Made by a program: the position numbers and the translations under genes. Shown piece by piece: positions 40,845 to 51,191 of a stretch of 64,000 nucleotides of DNA; within the stretch, counting starts at the first letter, position 1; every line of letters begins with the position of its first letter. The stretch covers positions 3,100,001-3,164,000 of the forward strand of contig OY751493.1 in assembly GCA_963565915.1 (NCBI GenBank). Reading direction: 5' to 3'. This DNA is from Entoloma clypeatum. Taxonomy: Eukaryota > Basidiomycota > Agaricomycetes > Agaricales > Entolomataceae. The notes below the pieces were generated by a model. That model was given only the letters and a program-made list of their open reading frames with translations. It had not been told where the DNA came from and made no database searches.

Positions 40845-43704
40845 GCAGCCGTAAGGGCGCTAAAGGGGATCTGCTGTGTCGTTTAGCATACGCTGTCATT
40901 TAAGGTCTTATCAGAGACCCATAAGTCTAATTCCAAAACAAGAATAGACAGGTCTCATCAGAAGTCAATCTGAGATCAATAGATCATCAAAGGATAAAAA
41001 TACCTTTGAGAGACATGAAATAGCGCAATAAACATGCAGCCATAATGGCGCTTGAAGCAGCCAGTGTAGCGCTTAGAGCAGCCACTGAAGTAATTGATTA
41101 TCTAATTACTTTGTACCACTAACTACTTTTACTTCTTTTCTGACGTCTTATCGTCGGTGGTCATGGCAGTGTTATTGCCAGAGGGCGATGAAGAAGCAGC
41201 GGCATCGCCAGCTGCAGTAGTGGTGGTGGTGGTGTTGGTGGTCGAGGCAACATGCGCCAACTGGTCGGCATGTGCGAAGCGAGTGTAGAAGGCGGTGGAG
41301 AAGTAGGCGAAGAATGCCATTGGAAGCCTGCTCTAAAACTCAACTTTGAGGAGCGTATTTAAGGCTTTGCCTATCTCGCACGGACCATGCTGAGTCAGGT
41401 GTTTGGCCTGATTGCATCAGCAAACCACATGTGATAGTTTATTGTCATTCCAGACGAGTATCAATGGTTTTGACCATGATTCACACAAAAAATGAGACTA
41501 CCAATGCAGGCAGCCCAAGAAGGCGCTCAAGACGTAGTGGTACTCAGTTTTTTATGGATCACATAGTAGTTGCAGCCAGTAGTAGCGCAAGAACTAGTAT
41601 GGAAAGAGCATGTGGCACTAAGGCCGGGGATAAGTCAGAAGACATAACTCAATTAAGAGCTCGTTAGACTTGATCTGGCTCAAAGGGTCATTTAACCAAC
41701 TGATGATATCATGCTTGGCATGATGTAAGCTATAAATAGCTTATTTATACTCTGGGAAGCTGCCAAATAAGGCGCTAACAACCATGGATTTTTAGACAAG
41801 GGTGCCTTTATCCTGAGTATGTAATATTATCATGGCAACACTTTAAGGTGTGCTTATAGATAATGTTATCTGAGTCGAGTGTAATACTCCAGACTTCAGG
41901 GATGTGGATGAACTAGTTAGGTTCAGAGTCCACTGTGATAGTTTATGCTCTGTTTCGGAGTAGGGTCTAGTTTATCGTCATAGTGGACGTTGAGTCTTCA
42001 GAATATAATATCTGAGACAGCTGGTGGTTCCGTCATCGTTTCCCATATCGTCTGACGTACTATCCAAGCTATTGCAAAATATAATCGCAATGATTGATAT
42101 TGCAGCCATTATTTGAGCGCAGATATAATCAAGCCTAGTAACTGTGGCAAGCCCAAAGGGGCGCACATTGTTATGCAAAGGCTAGACAAGCAAACATCAT
42201 GTGGATTGTTTTTTTTTTTTAGGGTTAATAGAGAATGAATTAACTCCCCCTGAAAACCAATTCCGTGGAGTACATTTTACAGATTTTATAGGCAATCAAG
42301 CCAACTGTTATATGTGATGATGTGCAAGCAATATTGCAGATTATAGTCAAATGAATGACTTTGCAATGTAGTTCTTTGTAGTTGGTAATACTTATGTTGG
42401 TGAACAACCGATTTATGTTCAGAGGTCAATAGAGAATCCACTCTAAGGCATCAACACAGATTTACTATGTTTGTTACATGATACAACAATAACGCGTGAG
42501 GGTGTTATTTGGTCTTGTTTGTCAAAGGAGACAGCCAACACAGGCGCTCTACTCAATGCAAGAACCGGATCATTGTCGCAGCCAAAACAAGGCGCAGATC
42601 AGATGATGGGTTGATCCAAATCTTAAGAGTGTAACAAGCACTCTGATGCGTTTCATGCAAACAATAGTAATCTTGGTATTCCAAGAACCATATAATGCAA
42701 ATTAATGCATTATTAGTAAGCCATCAATTAAGATGCTTCATCAAGTAATCATGGAAGATATACTTGGGAATAGAACCCAACAATAGTCTGATAAGACTAA
42801 CGGATCGATTCATATGATATTCTCTTTTATCCAGAATTCATCGTTTCTGGGTGAGAAATCATAGGGGTATAAGCTGGGATAAGCTTTTTCTTTTGTTCAA
42901 GTTGACCGTTTGATAAGTATGCAGCGGTCACGGCGCTCCTTTAATGGTACAACCTATAGAGTGTTGTATACGAAGCAATGCATCTGATGGTGAGATCAAA
43001 AGATCAAAGATCAGTCTTCTAGCAATGGTATCGCAAAGCAAATAGCGCAGAATGCTGCCATTAAAATGCTTCTCTATATTCTCCCCCTTTTCACAGTCAA
43101 GTATGGCAATCATTTCCCATGTATCTTTGGCTTTCAAAGAGCATATACTGAAATAGATGCAGAACTTGGTTGGGAAACCAGAAATTCATGCAGAAAAAAT
43201 AATTGCAAACTGCGGAGGAATTACTCTCCAAGTTATGCTGAGGTAATTACTCTCAGGCGATTTATTCCAGCAATATTTGTAAGCTGTGATACAATCTGAT
43301 TTTTTGACTATATCCATTTTTGCCATAGGGTGTGTACCATCACGGTCATCCCTATATGATTCTGTGACAAGGCCATCGCTGCTTGATTAAAGCGCAGATG
43401 CCTTATAAGTCAAAATGCAATGCTAGCCTAAAAGGCGCAAGATGCATCAGAGATCATTCCCATGCAAGAAATGGAGAGTTCAGATAAGAAGCTTTGCATT
43501 GCCCCAAATCATCACTACTTTTTTGGTGAAAGAGTGGAGGAACAAGATTGGTTGGCTAGACCAATTTGAATCGATTTAGGTTGAAGGGTTGAAAAACTCT
43601 TCTTCGCATAATAAAGTATTATATATTGGCAGTCAGAATGACAATTTTGAACACTATCGCAGCCTGTCAAGGCGCAGAATAAGTGTTATGCAAATGCCAT
43701 AGCG
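40845..43704 (-). repeat. Dispersed bulged-hairpin motif, left cluster of Copia-2
   Basis: On the plus strand the motif is GCAGCC, a 5-8 nt loop, GGCGC; it folds as GC(A)GCC / GGC-GC. Starts of copies or close variants: 40845, 41036, 41057, 41510, 41572, 41759, 42102, 42147, 42531, 42578, 42921, 43378, 43422, 43659 (weaker ones at 43033 and 43690). Loops differ (GTAAG, ATAAT, CAAGAA, AAATAA, AAAACAA), while the stem is kept. In the element RNA it reads GCGCC-loop-GGCUGC with a bulged U. Spacing is irregular. Confidence 0.7.
41129..41320 (-). CDS. Small ORF in Copia-2
   Basis: A 63-residue frame starts MAFFAYFSTAFYTRFAHADQ (aromatic, amphipathic helix) and continues as a Thr/Ala/Ser-rich tail (TTTTTTAAGDAAASSS) ending in KTSEKK. 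A TTAAATA box lies about 40 bp upstream on the same strand. It falls in an otherwise non-coding part free of the hairpin motif. No homologue recognised; may be an accessory gene or chance. Confidence 0.3.
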   Translation of the reverse strand: MAFFAYFSTAFYTRFAHADQLAHVASTTNTTTTTTAAGDAAASSSPSGNNTAMTTDDKTSEKK

Positions 43705-44046
43705 CACGAATACAATATTACTTTTTAAATGCTTTTGAAAGCATTTTTTGTCTTATCCAATATAAGGTGGAATATTAATTCCTGAAAAGGAAAGATAGAC
43801 GCAGCAGAAAGACAAATTAATGACTCGCGCAGTCTTCTTGACAAGCTTACTAAGCTGTTTCCTTTATAGTAGGTGGCTCAATGGCACATCCAACTTATTG
43901 GAATTATTCCAGATTGGATATAAGTTATTTGAACATAAAATGCATTTGCATTTTTAAATCTCTCTTTCTTTTGTTCAAAACATGAACACATTGCAAATCA
44001 ATGTATTGATTGCAAAGAAAGAAAATACAATCGTTCTACACAATGA
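41321..44046. other. Long AT-rich non-coding internal region of Copia-2
   Basis: No coding potential beyond short frames; no RT, integrase or protease remnant recognisable. The region holds most of the hairpin motif copies and two internal polypurine tracts. A run of T lies at 42210-42220. Confidence 0.6.
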
Positions 44047-44910
44047 TTATGCTGTTATAAGGTCCAGGCGTGGAAACGCTATGTCGTAATTGTCGACGGG
44101 TGGATCCTTGCATTGTTCTGTTATGACGGCATCATGCACCAGACCGGCGACGCAGCTAGAGTAGCGCAGAGCACCAGGGTCTGTTGGTGCAGATAAGAAA
44201 GACTTCTTTTTCCATAAGTTCCGAAACGGCTGATGAAAAACATCGCACGATGTCGGTTGAGGATCATAGGAGATACCTATACCGTAAAGGTAATCCTCAA
44301 GTGACAAATCGGGAACAGGATCAACATGATGATGATTGTATGTTTCAACAATCAATTCTCGAACCTTATCATAGGTGAGATCATCATTGTAAAGAAGGGT
44401 TTCTATGGCAAAGTCATCCCAATCAGGAGACGGGAGGGCAGATAGAAGCATTAGGGCCCGAGTCGATGGAGAAATAGAATGATGTGCGCCGAGATGATCA
44501 AAGATTTTATCAAGATAATCAATCTCGGTTGCAGGTTGTCGCTTCATAGAAAGTTTGAAGGATAATGCAGCACGAATGTCAGACAGAACTGTTTCATAAA
44601 CAGCTCGTCCAAACCTATTCTTCAACTCAAACCAAGTCTCAGAAGACATATTTTTGGTGAGTTTGATCGACGGGTCGACACGAAGTCGAATATTGGCTAA
44701 AGCCATTTGATCCCTAATGTTCCATGCCTTGACTTTAGTTGTATGGGCTTTCCTTGTAAGGTTAGCAGACATCAAGGGTCGCTTCTCAGCACCATCAACA
44801 ATTTGCCACAAATCCTGAGATCTAAGGAACGAGCACATGGTGTTCGCCCACTCAGGGTAGTTTGTGCCATCGAGAACGGGAACAGCAATCAAAGAAGTGA
44901 TTGAAGACAT
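44047..44910 (-). CDS. Copia-2 Gag
   Basis: A 287-residue protein starts MSSITSLIAVPVLDGTNYPE and has the layout of copia Gag (UBN2-like): a WANTMCSFLRSQDLW block, then ETWFELKNRFGRAVYE and a helix-rich capsid (LMLLSALPSPDWDDF, YDKVRELIVETY). No CCHC knuckle follows and the frame ends without a protease. Being open in an element that lacks Pol, it may still supply particles in cis. One hairpin-motif copy (44152-44167, with a compensatory pair change) lies in its 3' part. Confidence 0.82.
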   Translation of the reverse strand: MSSITSLIAVPVLDGTNYPEWANTMCSFLRSQDLWQIVDGAEKRPLMSANLTRKAHTTKVKAWNIRDQMALANIRLRVDPSIKLTKNMSSETWFELKNRFGRAVYETVLSDIRAALSFKLSMKRQPATEIDYLDKIFDHLGAHHSISPSTRALMLLSALPSPDWDDFAIETLLYNDDLTYDKVRELIVETYNHHHVDPVPDLSLEDYLYGIGISYDPQPTSCDVFHQPFRNLWKKKSFLSAPTDPGALRYSSCVAGLVHDAVITEQCKDPPVDNYDIAFPRLDLITA

Positions 44911-45570
44911 GTTTGTTTCTAAAAAGAAACAGTGGTCAGCAAATATTCAAGACCAATTTGAACCGATAAGAGGTATTGTCTGAATTGTTTGTGACACATG
45001 TCAGAGAGAGTTTATGTAATAGCCTTTATTTATGTGACTAAGGGTCACAATGCTGTGGTATTTACATAAAGACGGTTGCCTACAGATCAGGCGATTGCTC
45101 CATCTTTATTACCCCAGGTGTAACCTCGGGTGTGATTCTCCTTTCTTCATCGTCACTATGATTGAAGGGGGACGGTAAGTCCCTCGTTCGAGCTCTCCGG
45201 ATGTTACTCGGGCGTGGCGCCCAGGGATCCTAGAGTCATAGTTCAACGAGTGAAGAGAATGTAGATGAGGATACATACTGCTTTTTTCTTTCCACATTTG
45301 CGAGTACAGACATGGCGTGCATGCCGTCCGTATCGCAGCTGCGTGACTTTCACCTTCCGGATGCGTGGTGTGACCATGCAATCCAGAGTACAGAGGTGTC
45401 GTCTGTGGAAACCATCATCACGCTGAATAACGCGGATGTCATGGTGTGACCAATGGTTTGCTTGAATGAAACCATAATGGAAGCAGATGCAAGATCCTTT
45501 CATCTAGGAACGATTTTAAGTCAGCATCAAATCTAAGATCGTGCAACCATAAAAAAGGGAAGTCCCTGAG

Positions 45571-46149
45571 GCAACCCAAAAAGGGCGCTTCCATCAGGTA
45601 CAGGGTGCAATAGATCAAGATTGATCGACGAAAAAGGTTCAAGGAACAGAAAGTTCCTGAGAATCGTAATGTCCGAATGTCAGCACATCGAGATATACTC
45701 AATTTGGTTAAAACCAAATGCCAGACAGGACATGACACAGTGTGAGAAAACCCCAAATCTAGATCGCAGCCAAAAGAAGGCGCAGATACAAGAGAGGGTT
45801 TTTCACAAGGGTGTGGCGGCCGCCTATCAAGGCGCTCAAGCCACAGGCTTTATACAAAATGTCCAAATATAGACATAGGCCATAAAAGGCCCTAGTGTAG
45901 ATCAAGAACTAGATGCAGCCCTAGGGGCGCTTTGCTAGTCTTGGACATCAGAACTAGGTGCAGCCCAAAGGGCGCTCACTAGTCTGGAACCTCCGAGTAT
46001 CAAACCAGATAACTAACTTAGACTAGTCTATGCTACTAGCTAAAGAGGCGGTAGCAGCCCAAAGGGCGCTTTTAAGACTCGCGCTCACTGGCTAGGCCAG
46101 GTTAGTATCTAACAGGCTAGACAGTCGCAGCAACTCCGTCAGAGTGCGC
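45571..46149 (-). repeat. Dispersed bulged-hairpin motif, right cluster of Copia-2
   Basis: Copies start at 45571, 45766, 45819, 45915, 45960, 46054 and 46127 (plus strand). The two at 45960 and 46054 are identical (GCAGCCCAAAGGGCGCT) and extend to a 6-bp stem with AAA loop. The one at 46127 is longer, with an extra ACTC/GAGT stem. This cluster lies in the 5' leader of the RNA between the primer site and gag. Confidence 0.7.
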
Positions 46150-46168
46150 AGACTGTACCGGGCAAACC

Positions 46169-46181
46169 GGGGCCCATAACC
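46169..46181 (-). promoter_or_regulatory. Primer-binding site of Copia-2 (half-tRNA initiator Met)
   Basis: GGGGCCCATAACC on the plus strand, the same 13-mer as in Copia-1, abuts the 5' LTR. It resembles the initiator tRNA-Met anticodon stem-loop. Confidence 0.75.
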
Positions 46182-46618
46182 TATTGAACAGCACACCTAC
46201 ATACGCAGGGAAGCCTGGGTAAGATACTCACATTGGAGGTAAGAAGAGAGAGCTTGAGTGATGAAGGTACTTCGTAAAAGTCCTGTTATTGTAGATACAG
46301 ATACATCAAGTATTTATACCTACAAGGATGCGCACAGACCATGTACAAACAAGTACAAACTGAGTTCTGTCGCAGAACCATAAACTCACATATATGGTAA
46401 TATGTGACTTATAGTCATATAGTGTGACAAGCACATGACGTGACATAACATGATGATGTTATGCACGTCTGACACATATCTAATGAGTCAGGGATCTAGA
46501 GCGAGTCTAGATTGTTCTAAGTCTAGAACACTTCCATATGTAACTCCATATGGGAATACACATGTCTATAGACATGTGATTGACTGTCGAGACATCCGTC
46601 TAGAATGTATTCTCAACA
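46182..46618 (-). repeat. 5' LTR of Copia-2
   Basis: Nearly identical to 40320-40757; contains palindromic words such as CATATGGAGTTACATATG and CATGTCTATAGACATG in U3. Confidence 0.93.
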
Positions 46619-49600
46619 TGGTGTCTGGAAGTCAGAGGGTGTAAGAGTGTGTACCATTCCTGGCAAGGATGTCAAAGGGGCCAAGGTACTTTTCAGACAG
46701 CTTTTTGGAGGGTCGTGTAGTGCGGAAAAACTTGGCCTTCACAAAAGCTTGCTGTCCTACTTCAAGCGGAGGGGGCGGAGCACGCCGGAGATCGGCGGGG
46801 CCTTGATAATGTCGTTGAGCTTCTAGGATTGTAGATTTGAGTTCTTGGTGAAGCTCGTCCAGGTCTACGACGAATTGTCGGGCATGGGCGGATGCAAGGT
46901 CGCGCTCTGGATGGACGGAGAGGTTCGGATGATAACCTTTATTGGCAAAGAAGGGCGAGATCCCGGTCGTAGCACTCAGAGCATTGTTGTACATGAACTC
47001 CACAAGCGGAAGTAGCTCGGACCAGTTGTCCTGCTGATAGTTGCAGAAGATGCGGAGGTACTGTTCCAAGATTTGGTTGGTATGTTCGGTTTGACCGTCG
47101 CCTTCAGGATGGTAGCCAGAGGTGAAGTGCAGAGTCATGTTGAGGGCTTTTCCGAGGGAGCGGAAAAAGCGGGAGACGAACTCCGGGCCTCGGTCAGAGG
47201 TGACATATTCCGGTACTCTGTGCTTGGAGAACACATGCAGGATGAACAAGGTGGCTAGATCTTCGGAGGTGCAGTGGATTGTAGTCGGAACAAAAATGCT
47301 TTGTTTTGTCATTCAGTCAACAATAACAAGGATTGCATCAAAACCACCGGAGGTCGGAAGTGTCTCGATGAAGTCCATGGATATGGAGTTCCACGGAAGG
47401 TTCGGAACTGGGAGTTGCTTCAGCATACCATAGGGCTTGTGGCGTTGAGGTTTAGAGCGCATGCAAGTGGTGCAGGATTTGCAGTACTTTTTGACAAAGT
47501 CTCGAACACCAGGCCAAGTATAATCTCATTGAATGAGACTAACTGTCTTGTTCTGTCTGGGGTGTCCGGAGAGAATATGGTCGTGCTTGTTGCGGAGGAT
47601 GTGGAGCCGGAGGTTATCGGAGTCGGGGACATAAATGCAACCACTATGACAGAGGAAACCGTGGGAGTCTACAGACCAGTGTGGTTTGGGCTCCTTGAGA
47701 TGGTCGGCATAGATTGGGTCGGATGGGAGTGAGCGGAGGATGTCAGAGTACAACTGTTCAATGTCCATTATGACTGTGGCACGGAGAACAGGGGTGAACA
47801 ACTCCGTAGCTCGGAGAGATGCGGACAGCTGTTCTTGGGAAAAGACTGGTCGGAAGTTGCTTGGGTTTACCAATGCATAGTCGCTATTCCCCTCTTTGGG
47901 ATAGACGTCCCATCGTCTAGTCAAAGAGTCCGGCTTGATACCGAGACGTCCGGGGCGGAAGCGAATCAAGAGATTGAACTGAGAGAGGAACTCAGACCAC
48001 CAGGCCTGTCGGCGGGTGAGAACCTTTGTAGTGGTGAAGTACTCCAGGTTCTTGTGGTCCGTGACAATGTCAATCGGAGCAGCGGAGCCTTCAAGGTAAT
48101 GTCACCATACCTTGAATGCTTCATGGATAACAAGTAACTCCTTGTCGTGCGTGTCGTAGTTGAGTTCTGGGGCGGTGAAGGTGCGGGAGTGGAACGCTAC
48201 TGGGTGTATCTCCTCGTTGGAGGTCCGGATGGACAAAATAGCACCAAGTGCATAGTCGGAGGCGTCCGTCTTGATGATAATAGGTCAATCAGGAATCCAA
48301 TGAGTGAGGACCGGTGCTTTGGTAAAAGCGAGTTTCAACTCGTTGAACGCACTCTGTGCGGAGTTGGAGAAACGGAACGGAGTACCCTTCCAGGTGAGTC
48401 GGGTGAGCGGAACAACAATGTCCGAATAACCGTGGATGAAATGTCGATAGAAATTCGCGAATCCAAGGAAAGACTGTACGTCCTTCACTTTTCGAGGTTC
48501 AGGCCACTCTTGAATGGTCTTCACCTTGGTTTTGGACATGCGGAGACCGGAGGGAGAAAGGATGAAACCAAGATATTTGACTGTGTCGACAGAAAATTTG
48601 CACTTGTCAGAGCGGACGTAAAGTCCATTCTTGCGGAGACGTCAGAGAACTTCCTTGACATCGTCGGGGTGCTTGGCGGGGTCGTCGGAGTAAATGAGAA
48701 TGTCGTCGAGGTAGACCACCACTGTAACATCGAGGAGGTCACTGAAGATGTCATTCACAAATCGCTGAAAAGCAGCAGGGGCGTTGGATAGTCCAAAAGG
48801 CATAACAAGCCATTCAAACGATCCGTAACGAGTGCAGAAAGTGGTTTTCCATTCATCTCCGTCGGCAATGTGGACAAGATGATATGCATGCCGGAGATCG
48901 AGAGTGGTATAAACACGTGCTTTTCCGGCAGTGGAAAGGAGGTCGGAGATGAGTGGAAGAGGGTATCGATCCTTCTTGGTAACTTTGTTCAGGCCCCGAT
49001 AGTCGACGCACAGGCGGAGGGAACCGTCCTTCTTTCGGACAAAGAGGACCGGAGCGCCGTGCGGAGAGCGAGAGGGGCGAATGAAACCAATGGCCAAATG
49101 TTCGTCTATGAAGTTTCGCAGGGCAGATAGTTCGGATTGTGAAATGGAGTACATAGGGCCAATAGGGGGAGTCGATCCGTCTTCTAACTCGATACAGAGG
49201 TCATATGGACGATGCGGAGCGAGGATGTCTGCTTTTGTCTTGCTAAAAACATCGGCAAAATCATGATATTCCTCTGGGATATGGGAGAGGTCCGGAGGTT
49301 CCTCAGGCATGGAAATGGATTGGGCAGAGATCGTGTGGTCGGAGAGGTGAATTCGGAAAGATTGGGCACCCGGAAGTTTGCAAGCGCGCACAAATGCGGC
49401 TGCATTTATCAATGCAATATCCGGGACAATGTCTGGAGTAGCAGCAGGTGTGCCAGAGTCGGAGGTCGGAGTATTGGGAGAGGTCTGCGGAGGTAGCGGA
49501 GCTGACCTGGCAGAAGACGTCAAGGTCGGAGACTCCTTCAAGAGCTGTGGGCGGAAAGTAATACTGCCCAGTACCCAGTCAATCATAGGATTGTAGCGGG

Positions 49601-49951
49601 TGAGCCAGTTGTATCCAAGAACCATAGAACAGGAGGAATTGAGTGGAGTCACATAGGCTGTAATGGCCATATATTCACCGGAGGAAAAGTATACAGGGAG
49701 ATCAACCGCCTGAGTAATGACGGAGTTGGACGTTCCGTCAAATAATTTAAGTTCGATCGGAGGTATGGAGGTGAAAGGGAGTTTATAGGATGAAGCGTAA
49801 CGGGAGTCAATAAAACAATGAGTAGATCCGGAGTCCACAAGGGCGGCTATCGGAGAAGAATCGGAGATAAGCGGAGATGTAAGTCGGACACAGAGGGAAT
49901 TGGGATCGGAAAGAGCGGAAGCGTTGAGTAGAGCGGTAGTACGGATGGGCT
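46619..49951 (-). pseudogene. Gypsy-C pol (protease, RT, RNase H, integrase) with six TGA stops
   Basis: One frame runs from the gag shift site to the Copia-2 insertion. It shows the protease site VDSGSTHCFID, RT (RKKDGSLRLCVDYRGLN, VMPFGLSNAPAAF, VYLDDILIY), RNase H (TDASDYALGAIL, TDHKNLEYF), integrase (HDHILSGHPRQNKT, CTTCMRSK, SDRGPEF, YHPEGDGQTE) and the start of the C-terminal domain. Six stops interrupt it, at plus-strand TCA 48642, 48285, 48102, 47526, 47313 and 46632. All are TGA and there is no frameshift. Each falls where related Pol proteins have Arg, so CGA to TGA is the simplest explanation. Confidence 0.88.
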
Positions 49952-49993
49952 CAATGCAGTCCTCAGGCCGTACAGAGTCCTGTGGACTGCCCG

Positions 49994-51151
49994 CTAATTT
50001 TTTGTTTCGTCTGTGGTCTTGGCTTGGGCAGCGCGCGCCTTAGCCTTAGAGGCGGAGGACAAAGACTTCAGGCAATCTTTCGCGACGTGTCCAGCTTTGC
50101 CACAAAACATACAGAGGTTGTTGTCAAAACGGCGTTTGCGTTCCTCCGGAGTTAGCTTTCCATCTTTTCCGAGTTTGTAGGAGATGTCGGACTTGGGAGT
50201 GGAGGAAGGCTTCGACTGTTTGCCCTGGTTCTGTGTCTGCAGTTTGGCTTTGGAGTTTTTATCAGAGCTTGCGGAGGGGGTTTTAGCTTCGGATTTGTTG
50301 GATTTGGATGCAGATTTGTCGGAGCAGGATTTCTTGCGATGATGTTCCCAGTGGTGAGCATCAATAGTCTGTGCTAGCTCCCTAAGTGCTGGTAACGTGC
50401 TTGGCTTTGCTTGAGTCCCAAGGACATCTTTAATCCGCTCCGCCAACCCAGAGTAGTACCGGTGATGCAGGGCAGAGGTGTCCCAGTGTGTTTTGGCAGC
50501 AAGGCATGTGAACTTGATATTATACTTGAGAATATGTTGATTTTCGCGCATTTTGAGATTGTCCAGAGAGTTGGCAGCATCCGCAACGGGGTCAATGACC
50601 CCAAATTCCGTGCGGAGAGTGCGGAGGAATGCAGACCAATCTTCGTACCAGTCTGGGGGGTTATCCGGGTCTGGTTCGATGATGAAATGCTCGAAATAAT
50701 CGAGAGCTATGCCTCGGAGGAAAGAGATGGCGAGAGTGATTTTGGCAGAGTCATCATCATACTCGGAGTTGTCGCGGAAGAACAATTTGCATTGGAGGAT
50801 GAACTGGTTCAGTTTCCGGGGATCGGAACCGTCAAAGGTGTCCGGATCCTTAGCCTTTTTGTGATGCTTGTGACCTTTGCTGTGTTTGAGTTCATTGGTC
50901 ATTAAGAGGAAAGCATCTGCAAGGGCTTGTGGGCCAAAAATATTCTGAGGAGACGGGGGTGCGGATTCTATGGGGGAAGTGGGGATCGGAATATTATGCG
51001 GAGGTGTGATGGGCCGAAAACCCGGAGGTGTTGGAGTAGTGGGAGTTACGGGGGATAGTTCTGTTAAACGTTGTTCGACATTTTGTAGAACCTGTTGCCT
51101 AGAAGTGCCAGCTTCTGCGGCTTTTGCTGTCTTGGTGTTTCGGAGTGCCAT
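49994..51151 (-). CDS. Gypsy-C Gag
   Basis: A 385-residue protein starts MALRNTKTAKAAEAGTSRQQ. It has a Pro-rich N-terminal part, a capsid region (KKAKDPDTFDGSDPRKLNQF, SFLRGIALDYFEHF), a Lys/Ser-rich linker and a CCHC knuckle CMFCGKAGHVAKDC near residue 350. It is intact, unlike pol. The stop TAG follows a slippery heptamer, so Gag-Pol is probably made by minus-1 frameshifting. The leader between primer site and ATG is only about 27 nt. Confidence 0.9.
   Translation of the reverse strand: MALRNTKTAKAAEAGTSRQQVLQNVEQRLTELSPVTPTTPTPPGFRPITPPHNIPIPTSPIESAPPSPQNIFGPQALADAFLLMTNELKHSKGHKHHKKAKDPDTFDGSDPRKLNQFILQCKLFFRDNSEYDDDSAKITLAISFLRGIALDYFEHFIIEPDPDNPPDWYEDWSAFLRTLRTEFGVIDPVADAANSLDNLKMRENQHILKYNIKFTCLAAKTHWDTSALHHRYYSGLAERIKDVLGTQAKPSTLPALRELAQTIDAHHWEHHRKKSCSDKSASKSNKSEAKTPSASSDKNSKAKLQTQNQGKQSKPSSTPKSDISYKLGKDGKLTPEERKRRFDNNLCMFCGKAGHVAKDCLKSLSSASKAKARAAQAKTTDETKN
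49997..50003 (-). promoter_or_regulatory. Minus-1 ribosomal frameshift site of Gypsy-C
   Basis: On the minus strand gag ends ACA AAA AAT TAG. The heptamer A AAA AAT fits X XXY YYZ, and a minus-1 shift there reads on into TTA GCG GGC AGT, the open frame that leads into the protease. The stop directly follows the heptamer. Confidence 0.65.
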
Positions 51152-51178
51152 GACTAGCAGGAATCCAAAAACGGTTTG

Positions 51179-51189
51179 AGTTCGAATAT
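51179..51189 (-). promoter_or_regulatory. Self-complementary primer-binding site of Gypsy-C
   Basis: ATATTCGAACT on the minus strand, 2 nt after the LTR, is the exact complement of AGTTCGAATAT in the LTR (plus strand 51587-51597), the probable transcript 5' end. Confidence 0.78.
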
Positions 51190-51191
51190 AC

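Larger units (their letters stand above)
40320..46618 (-). mobile_element. Copia-2: gag-only non-autonomous Ty1/copia element with hairpin arrays
   Basis: LTRs of about 438 bp (40320-40757, 3'; 46182-46618, 5') flank 5.4 kb that encodes a copia Gag but no protease, integrase or RT. The host repeat at the ends is TGGTG(T) (about 40314-40319 and 46619-46624). A half-tRNA primer site lies next to the 5' LTR and a polypurine tract next to the 3' LTR. The large AT-rich non-coding parts hold dispersed bulged hairpins. The element must borrow Pol from a partner. The LTRs differ at few positions, so it is fairly young. Confidence 0.88.

Noticed and set aside
40845..46149. Repeated short motif as a CRISPR-like or tandem array
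   Set aside because: Spacing is irregular, units are not direct repeats of constant length, and the setting is a eukaryotic LTR element.
46632..48644. TGA read as an amino acid (recoding) in Gypsy-C
   Set aside because: TGA is the normal stop of host genes here (SEC3, lipase) and of other elements; CpG mutation explains the pattern.
47835..49596. Plus-strand frames opposite Gypsy-C pol
   Set aside because: Shadows; the real gene is on the minus strand with RT and integrase motifs.
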